From: Streptomyces violaceoruber
GTDB lineage: Bacteria > Actinomycetota > Actinomycetes > Streptomycetales > Streptomycetaceae
Assembly: GCF_033406955.1 (NCBI RefSeq)
Contig: NZ_CP137734.1
Coordinates: forward strand, 3,906,001-3,970,000
DNA length: 64,000 bases
Reading direction: 5' to 3'
Shown: positions 39,709-48,076 of the stretch, one piece after another
Layout: each line of letters begins with the position of its first letter
How positions within the stretch are numbered: position 1 is the first letter of the stretch
The notes under the pieces: generated by a model
Database searches by the model: none
What the model was told of the DNA's origin: nothing
Seen by the model: the letters and a program-made list of their open reading frames with translations, nothing else
Program-made: the position numbers and the translations under genes

Positions 39709-40512
39709 ATGAGTTCTCTGCTGCTCCTGACCAACGCCCTCCAGCCGTCGACGGAGGTGCTTCCCGCCCTCGGCCTGCTGCTGCACAACGTACGCGTCGC
39801 CCCCGCCGAGGGCCCCGCCCTCGTCGACACCCCCGGCGCCGACGTCATCCTCGTCGACGGCCGCCGCGACCTCCCCCAGATCCGCAGCCTGTGCCAGCTA
39901 CTGCGCTCCACGGGCCTCAGCTGTCCGCTGGTCCTCATCGTCACCGAGGGCGGTCTCGCCGCCGTCACCGCCGACTGGGGCATCGACGACGTACTGCTCG
40001 ACACCGCCGGTCCGGCGGAGGTCGAGGCGCGGCTGCGGCTGGCCACGGGCCGCCAGCAGCTCGGCGGCGACGACTCCCCCATGGAGATCCGCAACGGCGA
40101 CCTGTCGGTGGACGAGGCGACGTACTCCGCGAAGCTGAAGGGGCGGGTCCTGGACCTGACCTTCAAGGAGTTCGAGCTGCTGAAGTACCTCGCCCAGCAC
40201 CCGGGCCGCGTGTTCACCCGCGCGCAGCTGCTCCAGGAGGTGTGGGGCTACGACTACTTCGGCGGCACCCGCACGGTCGACGTGCACGTGCGGCGGCTGC
40301 GCGCCAAGCTCGGCCCCGAGCACGAGTCGCTGATCGGCACCGTCCGCAACGTCGGCTACCGCTTCGTGACGCCGGAGAAGCCCGAGAAGGGCGAGAAGAG
40401 CGATAAGTCCGAGAAGGGCGAGAGGGCGGAGAAGACGGAGAGGGCCGAGACGCCCGGAAAGGCGGCCGCCGAGACGAACGAGGCGGCGGGCGCAAGGTCA
40501 TCCAAGGTGTGA
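39709..40512 (+). CDS. glnR: Global nitrogen regulator GlnR (OmpR-type orphan)
   Basis: A 267-residue orphan OmpR-family activator that controls glnA, amtB and nitrogen assimilation. The receiver is atypical: Asp44 and Asp50 remain but the acidic pocket and Lys are incomplete, consistent with phosphorylation-independent dimerisation reported for GlnR. The winged helix at about 130-222 contains 'GRVFTRAQLLQEVWGYDYFGGTRTVDVHVRRLRAKLG'-type helices. The C-terminal 45 residues are a Lys/Glu tail with repeated EKxEKGEK-like units. ATG 39709 follows AGGTGGGG. There is no kinase gene beside it. Confidence 0.95.
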   Translation: MSSLLLLTNALQPSTEVLPALGLLLHNVRVAPAEGPALVDTPGADVILVDGRRDLPQIRSLCQLLRSTGLSCPLVLIVTEGGLAAVTADWGIDDVLLDTAGPAEVEARLRLATGRQQLGGDDSPMEIRNGDLSVDEATYSAKLKGRVLDLTFKEFELLKYLAQHPGRVFTRAQLLQEVWGYDYFGGTRTVDVHVRRLRAKLGPEHESLIGTVRNVGYRFVTPEKPEKGEKSDKSEKGERAEKTERAETPGKAAAETNEAAGARSSKV

Positions 40513-40554
40513 TACGCCCTGCCCGGAGCGGGTCCATCCGCGTAGACTCCGCGC

Positions 40555-41577
40555 GTGGCCAAGGTGACTCGGGATGATGTGGCGCGACTGGCGGGGACTT
40601 CCACCGCCGTCGTCAGCTACGTCATCAACAACGGACCCCGGCCGGTCGCCCCGGCCACGCGCGAGCGTGTCCTCGCCGCGATCAAGGAACTGGGGTACCG
40701 CCCGGACCGGGTCGCCCAGGCGATGGCGTCGCGGCGCACGGACCTCATAGGCCTGATCGTGCCGGACGCGCGCCAGCCGTTCTTCGCGGAGATGGCGCAC
40801 GCGGTCGAGTGGGCCGCCTCCGAGCGCGGGAAAATGGTGCTCGTCGGCAACAGCGACTACGTCGGCGAGCGCGAGGTCCACTACCTGCGCGCCTTCCTCG
40901 GCATGCGGGTCTCCGGCCTGATCCTGGTCAGCCACGCGCTGAACGACAACGCGGCCGCCGAGATCGACGCCTGGGACGCCCGGGTGGTCCTGCTGCACGA
41001 GCGCCCCGAGGCCATCGACGACGTCGCCGTGGTCACGGACGACCTGGGCGGCGCCCAGCTCGCCGTACGCCACCTGCTGGAGCACGGGTACGCGTACGTC
41101 GCCTGCATGGGCGGCACCGCCGAGACGCCGTCCGTCGGCGACCCGGTCTCCGACCACGTCGAGGGCTGGAGGCGCGCGATGAAGGAGGCCGGGCTCTCCA
41201 CCGAGGGCCGGCTCTTCGAGGCGCCGTACAACCGCTACGACGCGTACCGCGTGGGTCTGGAGCTGCTCTCCGGGCCGCAGCGCCCGCCCGCGATCTTCTG
41301 CTCCACCGACGACCAGGCGATCGGCCTGCTGCGCGCCGCCCGCGAGCTGCGCATCGACGTCCCCGGCGAGCTGGCGGTGGCCGGGTTCGACGACATCAAG
41401 GAGGCGGATCTCGCCGACCCGCCCCTGACGACGGTCGCCTCGGACCGGTCGGCGATGGCACGGTCCGCCGTGGACCTGGTCCTGGACGACGGCCTGCGGG
41501 TGGCGGGCTCCCGCCGCGAGCGGCTGAAGGTGTTCCCGTCGCAGCTGGTCGTACGGCAGTCCTGCGGCTGCGCGTAG
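40555..41577 (+). CDS. LacI family transcriptional regulator
   Basis: A 340-residue LacI/GalR regulator: HTH at about 1-55 ([24 protein letters not shown]), then a periplasmic-binding-protein-like sensor with '[13 protein letters not shown]' and '[11 protein letters not shown]'. The ligand is probably a sugar. GTG 40555 has TAGACT (40543-40548) 6 nt upstream, giving a leaderless mRNA. No sugar transport or catabolic gene is adjacent, so its targets lie elsewhere. It ends with two Cys (SCGCA). Confidence 0.88.
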
Positions 41578-41697
41578 CTGCCGCCCAGGCGCGGCGCGCG
41601 CCCTTGTCCCGGCGGACGCCCTTATATCGGGCATACGAGGTTCTGCCGGGCTTCTCAGGCAGCACTCAGGCCGCTCTCATCCGCGGGCGGGAAGCTC

Positions 41698-42741
41698 ATG
41701 GACATGACCGAGAGCCTCCGCCACAACGGCGAGTACGAGCACGCGAACCCGTACCAGGGAACCCCCCAGCACGCCTCCTCTCCCGTCAGCCCGGAGTGGC
41801 CGCCCCCGCCGGCCCAGCCGCCCGGGAACCACGCCACGCAGCCCCTGCCCGAGCCGCCGCACGGCGGGCGCCCCGCCCGGCGGCGCGGCCCCGCCGCCCT
41901 GCTGGTGGCCGTGGCGATCGTCGCGGCGGCCGTCGGCGGCGGCACGGCGTACGGCATCCAGGAGCTGACCGGCAGCGACACCGTCGCCTCCAGCTCGACC
42001 AGCACCAACGTGGTGCCCTCCAGCCAGAAGGGCACGGTCTCCGGCGTCGCGAAGGCGGTCAGCCCGAGCATCGTCGAGATCAACGCCACCTCGAACGCCG
42101 GCTCCTCCACCGGTTCCGGCGTGATCATCACCGACGACGGCGAGATCATCACCAACAACCACGTCGTCGCCGGGGCCTCCTCCGTCAAGGTGACGACGAA
42201 CGACGGCAAGCAGTACACCGCCGAGGTCGTCGGCACCGACAGCAAGAAGGACCTCGCGCTGATCAAGCTGGAGAACGCCTCCGGGCTGAAGGCCGCCACC
42301 CTCGGCGACTCCGCCGGCATCGGGGTCGGCGACCAGGTCGTCGCCATCGGCTCCCCCGAGGGACTGACCGGTACCGTGACCAGCGGCATCGTCTCCGCCC
42401 TCGACCGGGACGTGACCGTCTCGACGGACGAGGGCCAGCAGCAACAGCAGCAGCGGCAGGGCGGCCAGTGGCCGTTCGAGTTCGGCGGGCAGCAGTTCAA
42501 CGGCGACACCGGCTCGTCCACGACGACGTACAAGGCGATCCAGACCGACGCGTCCCTCAACCCGGGCAACTCCGGCGGCGCGCTGATCGACATGAACGGC
42601 AACATCATCGGCATCAACTCCGCGATGTACTCGGCGACCGAGTCCTCCGCGAGCGCGGGCAGCGTGGGCCTCGGCTTCGCCATCCCGATCAACACGGTCA
42701 AGGCCGACCTGCCCGAGCTGCGGGCGGGCGCGAGCAACTGA
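41698..42741 (+). CDS. Membrane-anchored HtrA-like trypsin-type serine protease
   Basis: A 347-residue protease: a Pro/His-rich cytosolic tail (1-60), one membrane span (about 64-88) and an outer S1C domain with triad His155 (NNHVV), Asp185 (KKDLALIK) and Ser292 (NPGNSGG). There is no PDZ domain. A surface loop between Asp and Ser holds six consecutive Gln (about 247-252), an unusual insert. ATG 41698 follows GGGCGGGAAG; ATG 41704 is an alternative. It is 88 bp before a two-component system on the same strand, an HtrA-CssRS-like arrangement that suggests envelope stress control. Confidence 0.87.
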   Translation: MDMTESLRHNGEYEHANPYQGTPQHASSPVSPEWPPPPAQPPGNHATQPLPEPPHGGRPARRRGPAALLVAVAIVAAAVGGGTAYGIQELTGSDTVASSSTSTNVVPSSQKGTVSGVAKAVSPSIVEINATSNAGSSTGSGVIITDDGEIITNNHVVAGASSVKVTTNDGKQYTAEVVGTDSKKDLALIKLENASGLKAATLGDSAGIGVGDQVVAIGSPEGLTGTVTSGIVSALDRDVTVSTDEGQQQQQQRQGGQWPFEFGGQQFNGDTGSSTTTYKAIQTDASLNPGNSGGALIDMNGNIIGINSAMYSATESSASAGSVGLGFAIPINTVKADLPELRAGASN

Positions 42742-42829
42742 CGAGCAACTGAGCGGGCGCGAAGACGTGCGACGCTGAAGGCGTTGACACCCCGTACCCG
42801 TACCCGACCGCATCCGAGGACCCGAGCCC

Positions 42830-43576
42830 ATGAGCCCCGCAGACGCCGACCGCGACCGCGACCGCGAGATCCAGCGCATCCTGATCGTCGACGACGAGCC
42901 GGCGGTCCGCGAAGCCCTCCAGCGCAGCCTCGCCTTCGAGGGGTACGACACCGAGGTCGCGGTCGACGGCGCCGACGCGCTGGAGAAGGCGACGGCGTAC
43001 CGGCCCGACCTGGTCGTCCTGGACATCCAGATGCCCCGCATGGACGGCCTGACCGCCGCCCGCCGCATCCGCGGCGCGGGTGACCTGACCCCCATCCTGA
43101 TGCTGACGGCCCGCGACACGGTCGGCGACCGGGTGACCGGCCTGGACGCGGGGGCGGACGACTACCTGGTGAAGCCGTTCGAGCTGGACGAGCTGTTCGC
43201 CCGCATCCGCGCGCTGCTGCGCCGCAGCTCCTACGCGGCGGCCGTGGAGGCCACCGCCGAGGACGACGACACCCTCACCTTCGCCGACCTGACCATGGAC
43301 CTGGCCACCCGGGAGGTCAGCCGGGCCGGACGCCCGGTGGAGCTGACCCGCACGGAGTTCACCCTGCTGGAGATGTTCATGGCGCACCCGCGCCAGGTCC
43401 TCACCCGGGAGCAGATCCTGAAGGCCGTCTGGGGCTTCGACTTCGAGCCGTCGTCGAACTCCCTCGACGTGTACGTCATGTACCTGCGCCGCAAGACCGA
43501 GGCGGGCGGCGAGCCGCGCCTCGTGCACACCGTGCGCGGCGTCGGCTACGTCCTGCGGCAGGGCGGCGCCGAGTGA
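42830..43576 (+). CDS. OmpR-family response regulator
   Basis: A 248-residue response regulator: receiver with Asp21/Asp22, phosphoacceptor Asp65 (LVVLDIQMP) and Lys near 116 (DDYLVKPFE), then a winged-helix domain at about 150-245 (EFTLLEMFMAHPRQVLTREQI). It overlaps the kinase gene by GTGA. It probably controls the upstream protease gene and other envelope genes. Confidence 0.92.
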   Translation: MSPADADRDRDREIQRILIVDDEPAVREALQRSLAFEGYDTEVAVDGADALEKATAYRPDLVVLDIQMPRMDGLTAARRIRGAGDLTPILMLTARDTVGDRVTGLDAGADDYLVKPFELDELFARIRALLRRSSYAAAVEATAEDDDTLTFADLTMDLATREVSRAGRPVELTRTEFTLLEMFMAHPRQVLTREQILKAVWGFDFEPSSNSLDVYVMYLRRKTEAGGEPRLVHTVRGVGYVLRQGGAE

Positions 43577-45018
43577 CAGGCCTGGTCCGCCGGGTCCGCG
43601 CCCTGCCCCTGCGGGCGCGACTCTCGCTGCTGGTGACGGCGGCGGTGGCGTTCGCGGTGGCGGCGGCGGCGGTCGCCTGCTGGTTCGTGGTCAAGAGCGT
43701 GCTGGTCAGCTCGCTGGACGAGGCCCTCAAGGCGAACCGCATGACCAAGCAGCAGGTGAGCCAGTACGTCAACCTGCGCACCGGCGCGTGTGCCCACGAC
43801 CCCGTCACGCACGAACAGAACCCCTTCGGCTCGTCCGTACAGCTCGTGGACGGCACGGGCGGGAGCTGCCTCATCATCGGCACCCAGGAGGTGCCGCTCA
43901 GCGACGCCGACCACGCCGTGGCCGAGGGCAGGACCACCGACGCGCTGCACGACGCCACGGGGGACGACGGCGCCCAGTACCGCGTCTACACCTACAGCGT
44001 GCTGCCCGAGCTGGGCGTGGCCGTCTCCGCCGCCCGGCCGCTGGGCGAGGTGAACCGCTCCCTCAACGACCTCGCCCTGGTGCTCGTGATCGTCGCGGGC
44101 GCGGGTGTCGTCGGAGCCGGCGCCGCCGGGCTGTGGGTGGCGCGCACCGGCCTGCGCCCCGTCGACGATCTGACCCGGGCCGTCGAACACGTCGCCCGCA
44201 CCGAGGACCTCACCGTGCGCATCCCGGTCGCGGACGACAGCGACGACGAGATCGCCCGCCTGTCCCGGTCCTTCAACAGCATGACCTCGTCCCTGGCCAG
44301 CTCCCGCGACCTCCAGCAGCAGCTCATCGCCGACGCGGGCCACGAACTGCGCACCCCGCTCACCTCGCTGCGCACCAACATCGAACTGCTCACCCGCAGC
44401 GAGGAGACGGGCCGCCCGATCCCGGAGGCCGACCGCAAGGCGCTGCTCGCCTCGGTCAAGGCCCAGATGACGGAACTGGCGGCGCTCATCGGCGACCTCC
44501 AGGAACTCTCCCGCCCCGACACCGGCCAGCACGAGGGCCGCACCCGCATCCTCGCCTGGCACGACGTCGTCGAGTCGGCGCTGCGCCGCGCCCGGCTGCG
44601 CGGCCCGGAGCTGGCGATCGACGCGGACGTCCGCCCCTGGTACGTACGGGCGGAGCCGGCCGCGCTGGAACGCGCGGTGGTCAACATCCTGGACAACGCG
44701 GTGAAGTTCAGCCCGGACGGCGGCACGATCGGCGTACGCCTCGCCGACGGCGTCCTCACTGTCCGCGACCACGGCCCCGGCATCCCCGCCGACGAGCTCC
44801 CCCACGTCTTCGACCGCTTCTGGCGCTCCCCCAGCGCCCGCGCGCTGCCCGGCTCGGGCCTGGGTCTGTCCATCGTGGCGCGGACGGTGCAGCAGGCGGG
44901 CGGCACGGTGGCCCTGACCCGGGCCGACGGCGGCGGCACCACCGCCACGATCCGGCTGCCGGGGGCGCCGGTGCCGCCGCCGGAGGGAGACGTCAGGCAG
45001 GCAGCCGAAGATCGATGA
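43573..45018 (+). CDS. Sensor histidine kinase
   Basis: A 481-residue class I kinase: TM1 at about 17-40, an outer sensor of about 120 residues with Cys73 and Cys99 that could pair in an oxidising environment, TM2 at about 167-190, HAMP at about 190-245, H box with His257 (DAGHELRTPL), then the ATPase domain with N (ILDNAVKF), G1 (DHGPGIP) and G2 (GSGLGLSI) boxes. GTG 43573 overlaps the regulator stop. The 3' end overlaps the convergent RidA gene by 26 bp. Confidence 0.92.
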   Translation: MTGLVRRVRALPLRARLSLLVTAAVAFAVAAAAVACWFVVKSVLVSSLDEALKANRMTKQQVSQYVNLRTGACAHDPVTHEQNPFGSSVQLVDGTGGSCLIIGTQEVPLSDADHAVAEGRTTDALHDATGDDGAQYRVYTYSVLPELGVAVSAARPLGEVNRSLNDLALVLVIVAGAGVVGAGAAGLWVARTGLRPVDDLTRAVEHVARTEDLTVRIPVADDSDDEIARLSRSFNSMTSSLASSRDLQQQLIADAGHELRTPLTSLRTNIELLTRSEETGRPIPEADRKALLASVKAQMTELAALIGDLQELSRPDTGQHEGRTRILAWHDVVESALRRARLRGPELAIDADVRPWYVRAEPAALERAVVNILDNAVKFSPDGGTIGVRLADGVLTVRDHGPGIPADELPHVFDRFWRSPSARALPGSGLGLSIVARTVQQAGGTVALTRADGGGTTATIRLPGAPVPPPEGDVRQAAEDR

Positions 45019-45394
45019 CGAAGCCGATCTCGACGACCTGACCGGGCAGGGTCAGCTCGGTCACGCCCAGGACCGTGCTGGCCGGGCGGTGCTCGCCGAA
45101 GTACGCCAGGTTGCCCCGCGCCACCGCGGCGGCGTGCTGCCGCAGGTCCACCACGTACTGGGTCTGCGACACGATCTGGTTGCGGGTGGCTCCGTAGTGC
45201 TCCAGGACCCGGTCCATGTTGGCGTGCGTGCGCCGGAGCTGGGCGGCGAAGTCGCCCCCGTCCGGGAACTCACCCGCCTCGTCGAACGCGAGCTGCCCGG
45301 AGACGTGGACCAGCTCGCCCGACCCGATCGCCTGGGAGTAGCCGAAGTCGTCCTCGGCCGGCACGTCGAAGCGGAAGACATCGTGGGTGGTCAT
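44993..45394 (-). CDS. RidA family protein
   Basis: A 133-residue protein of the RidA/YjgF/YER057c family, small trimeric proteins that hydrolyse reactive enamines or imines. The fold signature is present (HVSGQLAFDEAGEF; MDRVLEHYGATRNQIV), but the catalytic Arg region reads 'RPASTVLGVTELTLPGQVVEIG', typical of other Rid subfamilies rather than RidA itself. ATG 45394. It is divergent from an HxlR gene, the likely regulator, and overlaps the end of the kinase gene. Confidence 0.87.
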   Translation of the reverse strand: MTTHDVFRFDVPAEDDFGYSQAIGSGELVHVSGQLAFDEAGEFPDGGDFAAQLRRTHANMDRVLEHYGATRNQIVSQTQYVVDLRQHAAAVARGNLAYFGEHRPASTVLGVTELTLPGQVVEIGFVIDLRLPA

Positions 45395-45418
45395 GGTGCT
45401 CGCCCTTTCGCTCAGGTC

Positions 45419-45455
45419 CACTCTCTTGTGGTTACTCGGGAACCGTAGGAGAGTG
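45419..45455. promoter_or_regulatory. Inverted repeat between ridA-like and hxlR-like genes
   Basis: CACTCTC (45419-45425) and GAGAGTG (45449-45455), 23 bp apart, with a smaller GGTT/AACC pair inside. It sits in the 106-bp divergent region and is the likely site of the HxlR protein. Confidence 0.5.
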
Positions 45456-45500
45456 ATGGCTGAACTGGAAGAACGCACTTTTCGGTGACTGGGGTACCTG

Positions 45501-45884
45501 ATGGTGACCAAGCAACTGCTCAACGGCCTGCCCGAGGACGCGGACCTGCGGCGCGCGGACTCCCTGGCGCGGGAGATCTTCTCGGACGTCGCCAACAAGT
45601 GGGCGCTCCTGATCATCGAGGCGCTCGGCGAGCGCACCCTGCGCTTCAGCGAGGTGCGCGGCGAGGTGGAGGGCATCAGCCACAAGATGCTCACCCAGAA
45701 CCTGCGGATGCTGGAGCGCAACGGCCTGGTCGACCGCACGGTGCATCCGACCGTGCCGCCGAAGGTCGAGTACACCCTCACCGAGCCGGGCCGCGCCCTG
45801 CGCGCCACGGTCGACGCGATCTGCGACTGGACCCAGCGCCACCTCGGCCACATCGAGGGCGCACGGGAGCGTTTCGACGCCTGA
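45501..45884 (+). CDS. HxlR family transcriptional regulator
   Basis: A 127-residue winged-helix regulator of the HxlR/MarR-like type: 'VANKWALLIIEALGERTLRFSEVRGEVEGISHKMLTQNLRMLERNGLV' pattern at about 30-77 and a wing before 'VEYTLTEPGRAL'. It has no Cys, so it is not a thiol sensor; it may respond to an electrophile or metabolite handled by the divergent RidA-type protein. ATG 45501, with GTG 45504 as an alternative. Confidence 0.87.
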   Translation: MVTKQLLNGLPEDADLRRADSLAREIFSDVANKWALLIIEALGERTLRFSEVRGEVEGISHKMLTQNLRMLERNGLVDRTVHPTVPPKVEYTLTEPGRALRATVDAICDWTQRHLGHIEGARERFDA

Positions 45885-45929
45885 GCGGCGTCCGTGGAAG
45901 CCGAGCATGCCTGGCGAGTCGATGTCCCC

Positions 45930-46013
45930 GCACGGCGAGGGGCCCGGCACGCACGGCGAGGGGCCCGGCGCATCCGCGGTCCCTCGGCCGTCGGACGTGC
46001 CGGGCCCCTCGCC
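45930..46013. terminator. Convergent terminator with duplicated left arm
   Basis: Right arm CGTGCCGGGCCCCTCGCC (45996-46013) can pair perfectly with 45934-45951 (18 bp). A direct repeat of the left side, GCACGGCGAGGGGCCCGGC, occurs at 45930-45948 and again at 45951-45969, so two alternative hairpins exist. It lies between the convergent hxlR-like and 5'-nucleotidase genes. Confidence 0.75.
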
Positions 46014-46029
46014 CGGAGCCGGCCGTCGC

Positions 46030-47868
46030 CTACCGGACGACCGTGATCCGGTCCGCCGCCGGCGGAGCGATCGGGGCGGTCGCCGAGGAGTTGGCCGTCA
46101 GGTACTGCTCGAAGGCCGCCAGGTCGTCCGCACCGACGCGTTCGTTCGTGCCCTCGCCCAGGGTCGTGAAGCCGTCGCCGCCGCCCGCGAGGAAGCTGTT
46201 GGACGCGACGCGGTAGGTGGCCGTCGGGTCGATCGCGGCACCGTTCAGCCGGATGGAGTCCGTGACGACGCGGTCCGCGCCCGACCTGGTCAGGTCCAGG
46301 GTGTAGGTGAGGCCGGAGGAGACCTGGAGGATCTTCGGGGCCGCCTCGTTCGGGCCGCTCACCTGCTCCTTGAGGACCTGGATCAGCTGTGCGCCCGTGT
46401 AGTCCTTGAGGTTCACCGTGTTGGCGAAGGGCTGGACCGTGAAGCCCTCGGCGTAGGTGACGACGCCGTCGCCCTCGGCGCCGGAGGCCGTGTAGGTCAG
46501 CGGGGCCCGGATGCCGCCCGGGTTCATCAGCGCCAGGTCGGTCTCCGGGTCCTGCGCCTCGCCGTACGCGAACTGCGCGTCGGCGATCAGGTCACCCAGC
46601 GGGGACTCGGTGCCGTCGCGGTTGATGTCGGCGGAGACGTAGCCGATGGGGCGGTTGCCGATCGGGGCGGCCAGGGTGCTCCACTTGGCGATCAGCCGGG
46701 TCATGTCGGGCGCCTTCGGGACGTCCCGCGTCACCACGTGGTTGGCCGACTTCACCGAGGTACGGGCGATGTCACCCGTGCGGCGGTCGTACGTCAGCGT
46801 GGTGTCCGTGTACAGGCGGCCGAAGGACGAGGCCGAGGTGACCATGCGCGGGTTGCCCGCCGGGTCGGGGATCGTGCAGACGTACGCGTTGTGGGTGTGG
46901 CCGGTGACCAGCGCGTCGACCTGCGGGGTGATGTTCTTGGCGATGTCGACGATCGGGCCGGAGATGCCGTCGCCCGCGCCCGGGGAGTCGCAGTCGTAGT
47001 TGTAGGAGGACGAGGCGGGGAAGCCGCCCTCGTGGATGAGCGCGACGATCGACTTCACGCCCTGGCGTTGCAGCTCCTTGGCGTACTTGTTGATCGTCTC
47101 GACCTCGTCCTCGAACTTCAGGCCCTTCACGCCCTCCGCCGAGACGATGTCCGGGGTGCCCTCCAGGGTCACGCCGATGAAGCCGACCTTGACGCCCCGC
47201 TGCTTCCACACCCAGTAGGGCTTGAGGAGGGGCTTCCCGGTCTTCTCGTCCAGGACGTTCGCCGCCAGGTACGGGTAGTCGGCGCCCTTGAACTCCTTGT
47301 CCGAGTAGCAGCCCTCGGTGGGGTGGCAGCCGCCGTTCTGGAGACGGGCCAGCTCCTTGGCCCCCTCGTCGAACTCGTGGTTGCCGACGCTGGTCACGTC
47401 CAGGTCGAGCTTGTTCAGCGCCTCGACGGTCGGCTCGTCGTGGAAGAGACCGGACAGCAGGGGGGAGGCGCCGACCATGTCGCCGCCCGCGGCGGTGATG
47501 GAGTACCGGTTGCCCTTGCGGGCCTCGCGCAGATGGGTGGCCAGGTACTCCACACCGCCTGCGTCGATCGTCTTCGTCGTGCCGTCCGGCTGGACCTCGG
47601 TGACCCGGCCGGAGGAACCGGCGGGCGGCTCCAGATTGCCGTGCAGGTCGTTGAAGGAGAGCAGCTGGACGTCCTGATAACGGCCCTGGCCGTGACCATG
47701 ACCGTGCCCGTGGCCGCCGTGCCCGCGGTCGTTCCCGCCCGCGCTCGCCGAGGCCGGCAGCGCCGCCGCGGCGAGCGCCCCGGCGGTGACGACGGTGGCG
47801 GCGGCGACGAGGAGACGGCTCGTACGGCGTCTGCGACGCGGCTGGTGCGGCTGTGCTGTGACTGGCAT
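46030..47868 (-). CDS. Secreted 5'-nucleotidase (UshA-like)
   Basis: A 612-residue exported phosphoesterase that dephosphorylates nucleotides outside the cell. The signal peptide has a twin-Arg-containing basic start (RRRRRTSRLL) and likely cleavage near 43 (ASASA). A short His/Gly-rich stretch at 50-60 may bind metal. The metallophosphatase domain has NDLHGNL (73-79), GNHEFDEG and GHTHN, and the C-terminal 5_nucleotid_C domain has NPGGIR and 'FLAGGGDGF'. ATG 47868 follows AGGGGGG. A PHO-like repeat lies 100 bp upstream, and phosphate control of this gene is reported in S. coelicolor as I remember. Confidence 0.93.
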   Translation of the reverse strand: MPVTAQPHQPRRRRRTSRLLVAAATVVTAGALAAAALPASASAGGNDRGHGGHGHGHGHGQGRYQDVQLLSFNDLHGNLEPPAGSSGRVTEVQPDGTTKTIDAGGVEYLATHLREARKGNRYSITAAGGDMVGASPLLSGLFHDEPTVEALNKLDLDVTSVGNHEFDEGAKELARLQNGGCHPTEGCYSDKEFKGADYPYLAANVLDEKTGKPLLKPYWVWKQRGVKVGFIGVTLEGTPDIVSAEGVKGLKFEDEVETINKYAKELQRQGVKSIVALIHEGGFPASSSYNYDCDSPGAGDGISGPIVDIAKNITPQVDALVTGHTHNAYVCTIPDPAGNPRMVTSASSFGRLYTDTTLTYDRRTGDIARTSVKSANHVVTRDVPKAPDMTRLIAKWSTLAAPIGNRPIGYVSADINRDGTESPLGDLIADAQFAYGEAQDPETDLALMNPGGIRAPLTYTASGAEGDGVVTYAEGFTVQPFANTVNLKDYTGAQLIQVLKEQVSGPNEAAPKILQVSSGLTYTLDLTRSGADRVVTDSIRLNGAAIDPTATYRVASNSFLAGGGDGFTTLGEGTNERVGADDLAAFEQYLTANSSATAPIAPPAADRITVVR

Positions 47869-47967
47869 GCGCCCCCCTGTGGGTGTGCGTGGCGCGAGCC
47901 GCTGAGGCGACGGCTCGTCGGCGCAGCAGCCTAGAGTCAACGCGCGTAGCGCGACAGGGGCGTCCGG

Positions 47968-47991
47968 GTTACAGCCTGGTTTAGCTTCACC
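47968..47991. promoter_or_regulatory. PHO-box-like direct repeat before the 5'-nucleotidase
   Basis: Two 11-nt units, GTTACAGCCTG (47968-47978) and GTTTAGCTTCA (47979-47989), followed by CC. They partly fit the GTTCACC consensus for PhoP. It lies 100 bp before the nucleotidase start and 86 bp before mshD. Weaker than the pstS box. Confidence 0.5.
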
Positions 47992-48076
47992 CCCGTCCTC
48001 GCCCTCCTCCTCGCCCCCTCCCTCGTCCTCGTCCACTGCCGCCGCTTTGCCCCGCCCGCCCCTTACTCTCGTACGC

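Noticed and set aside
41677..43119. Long minus-strand frame antisense to the protease and response regulator
   Set aside because: High-GC third-position effect; the plus-strand products carry complete catalytic and phosphoacceptor motifs.
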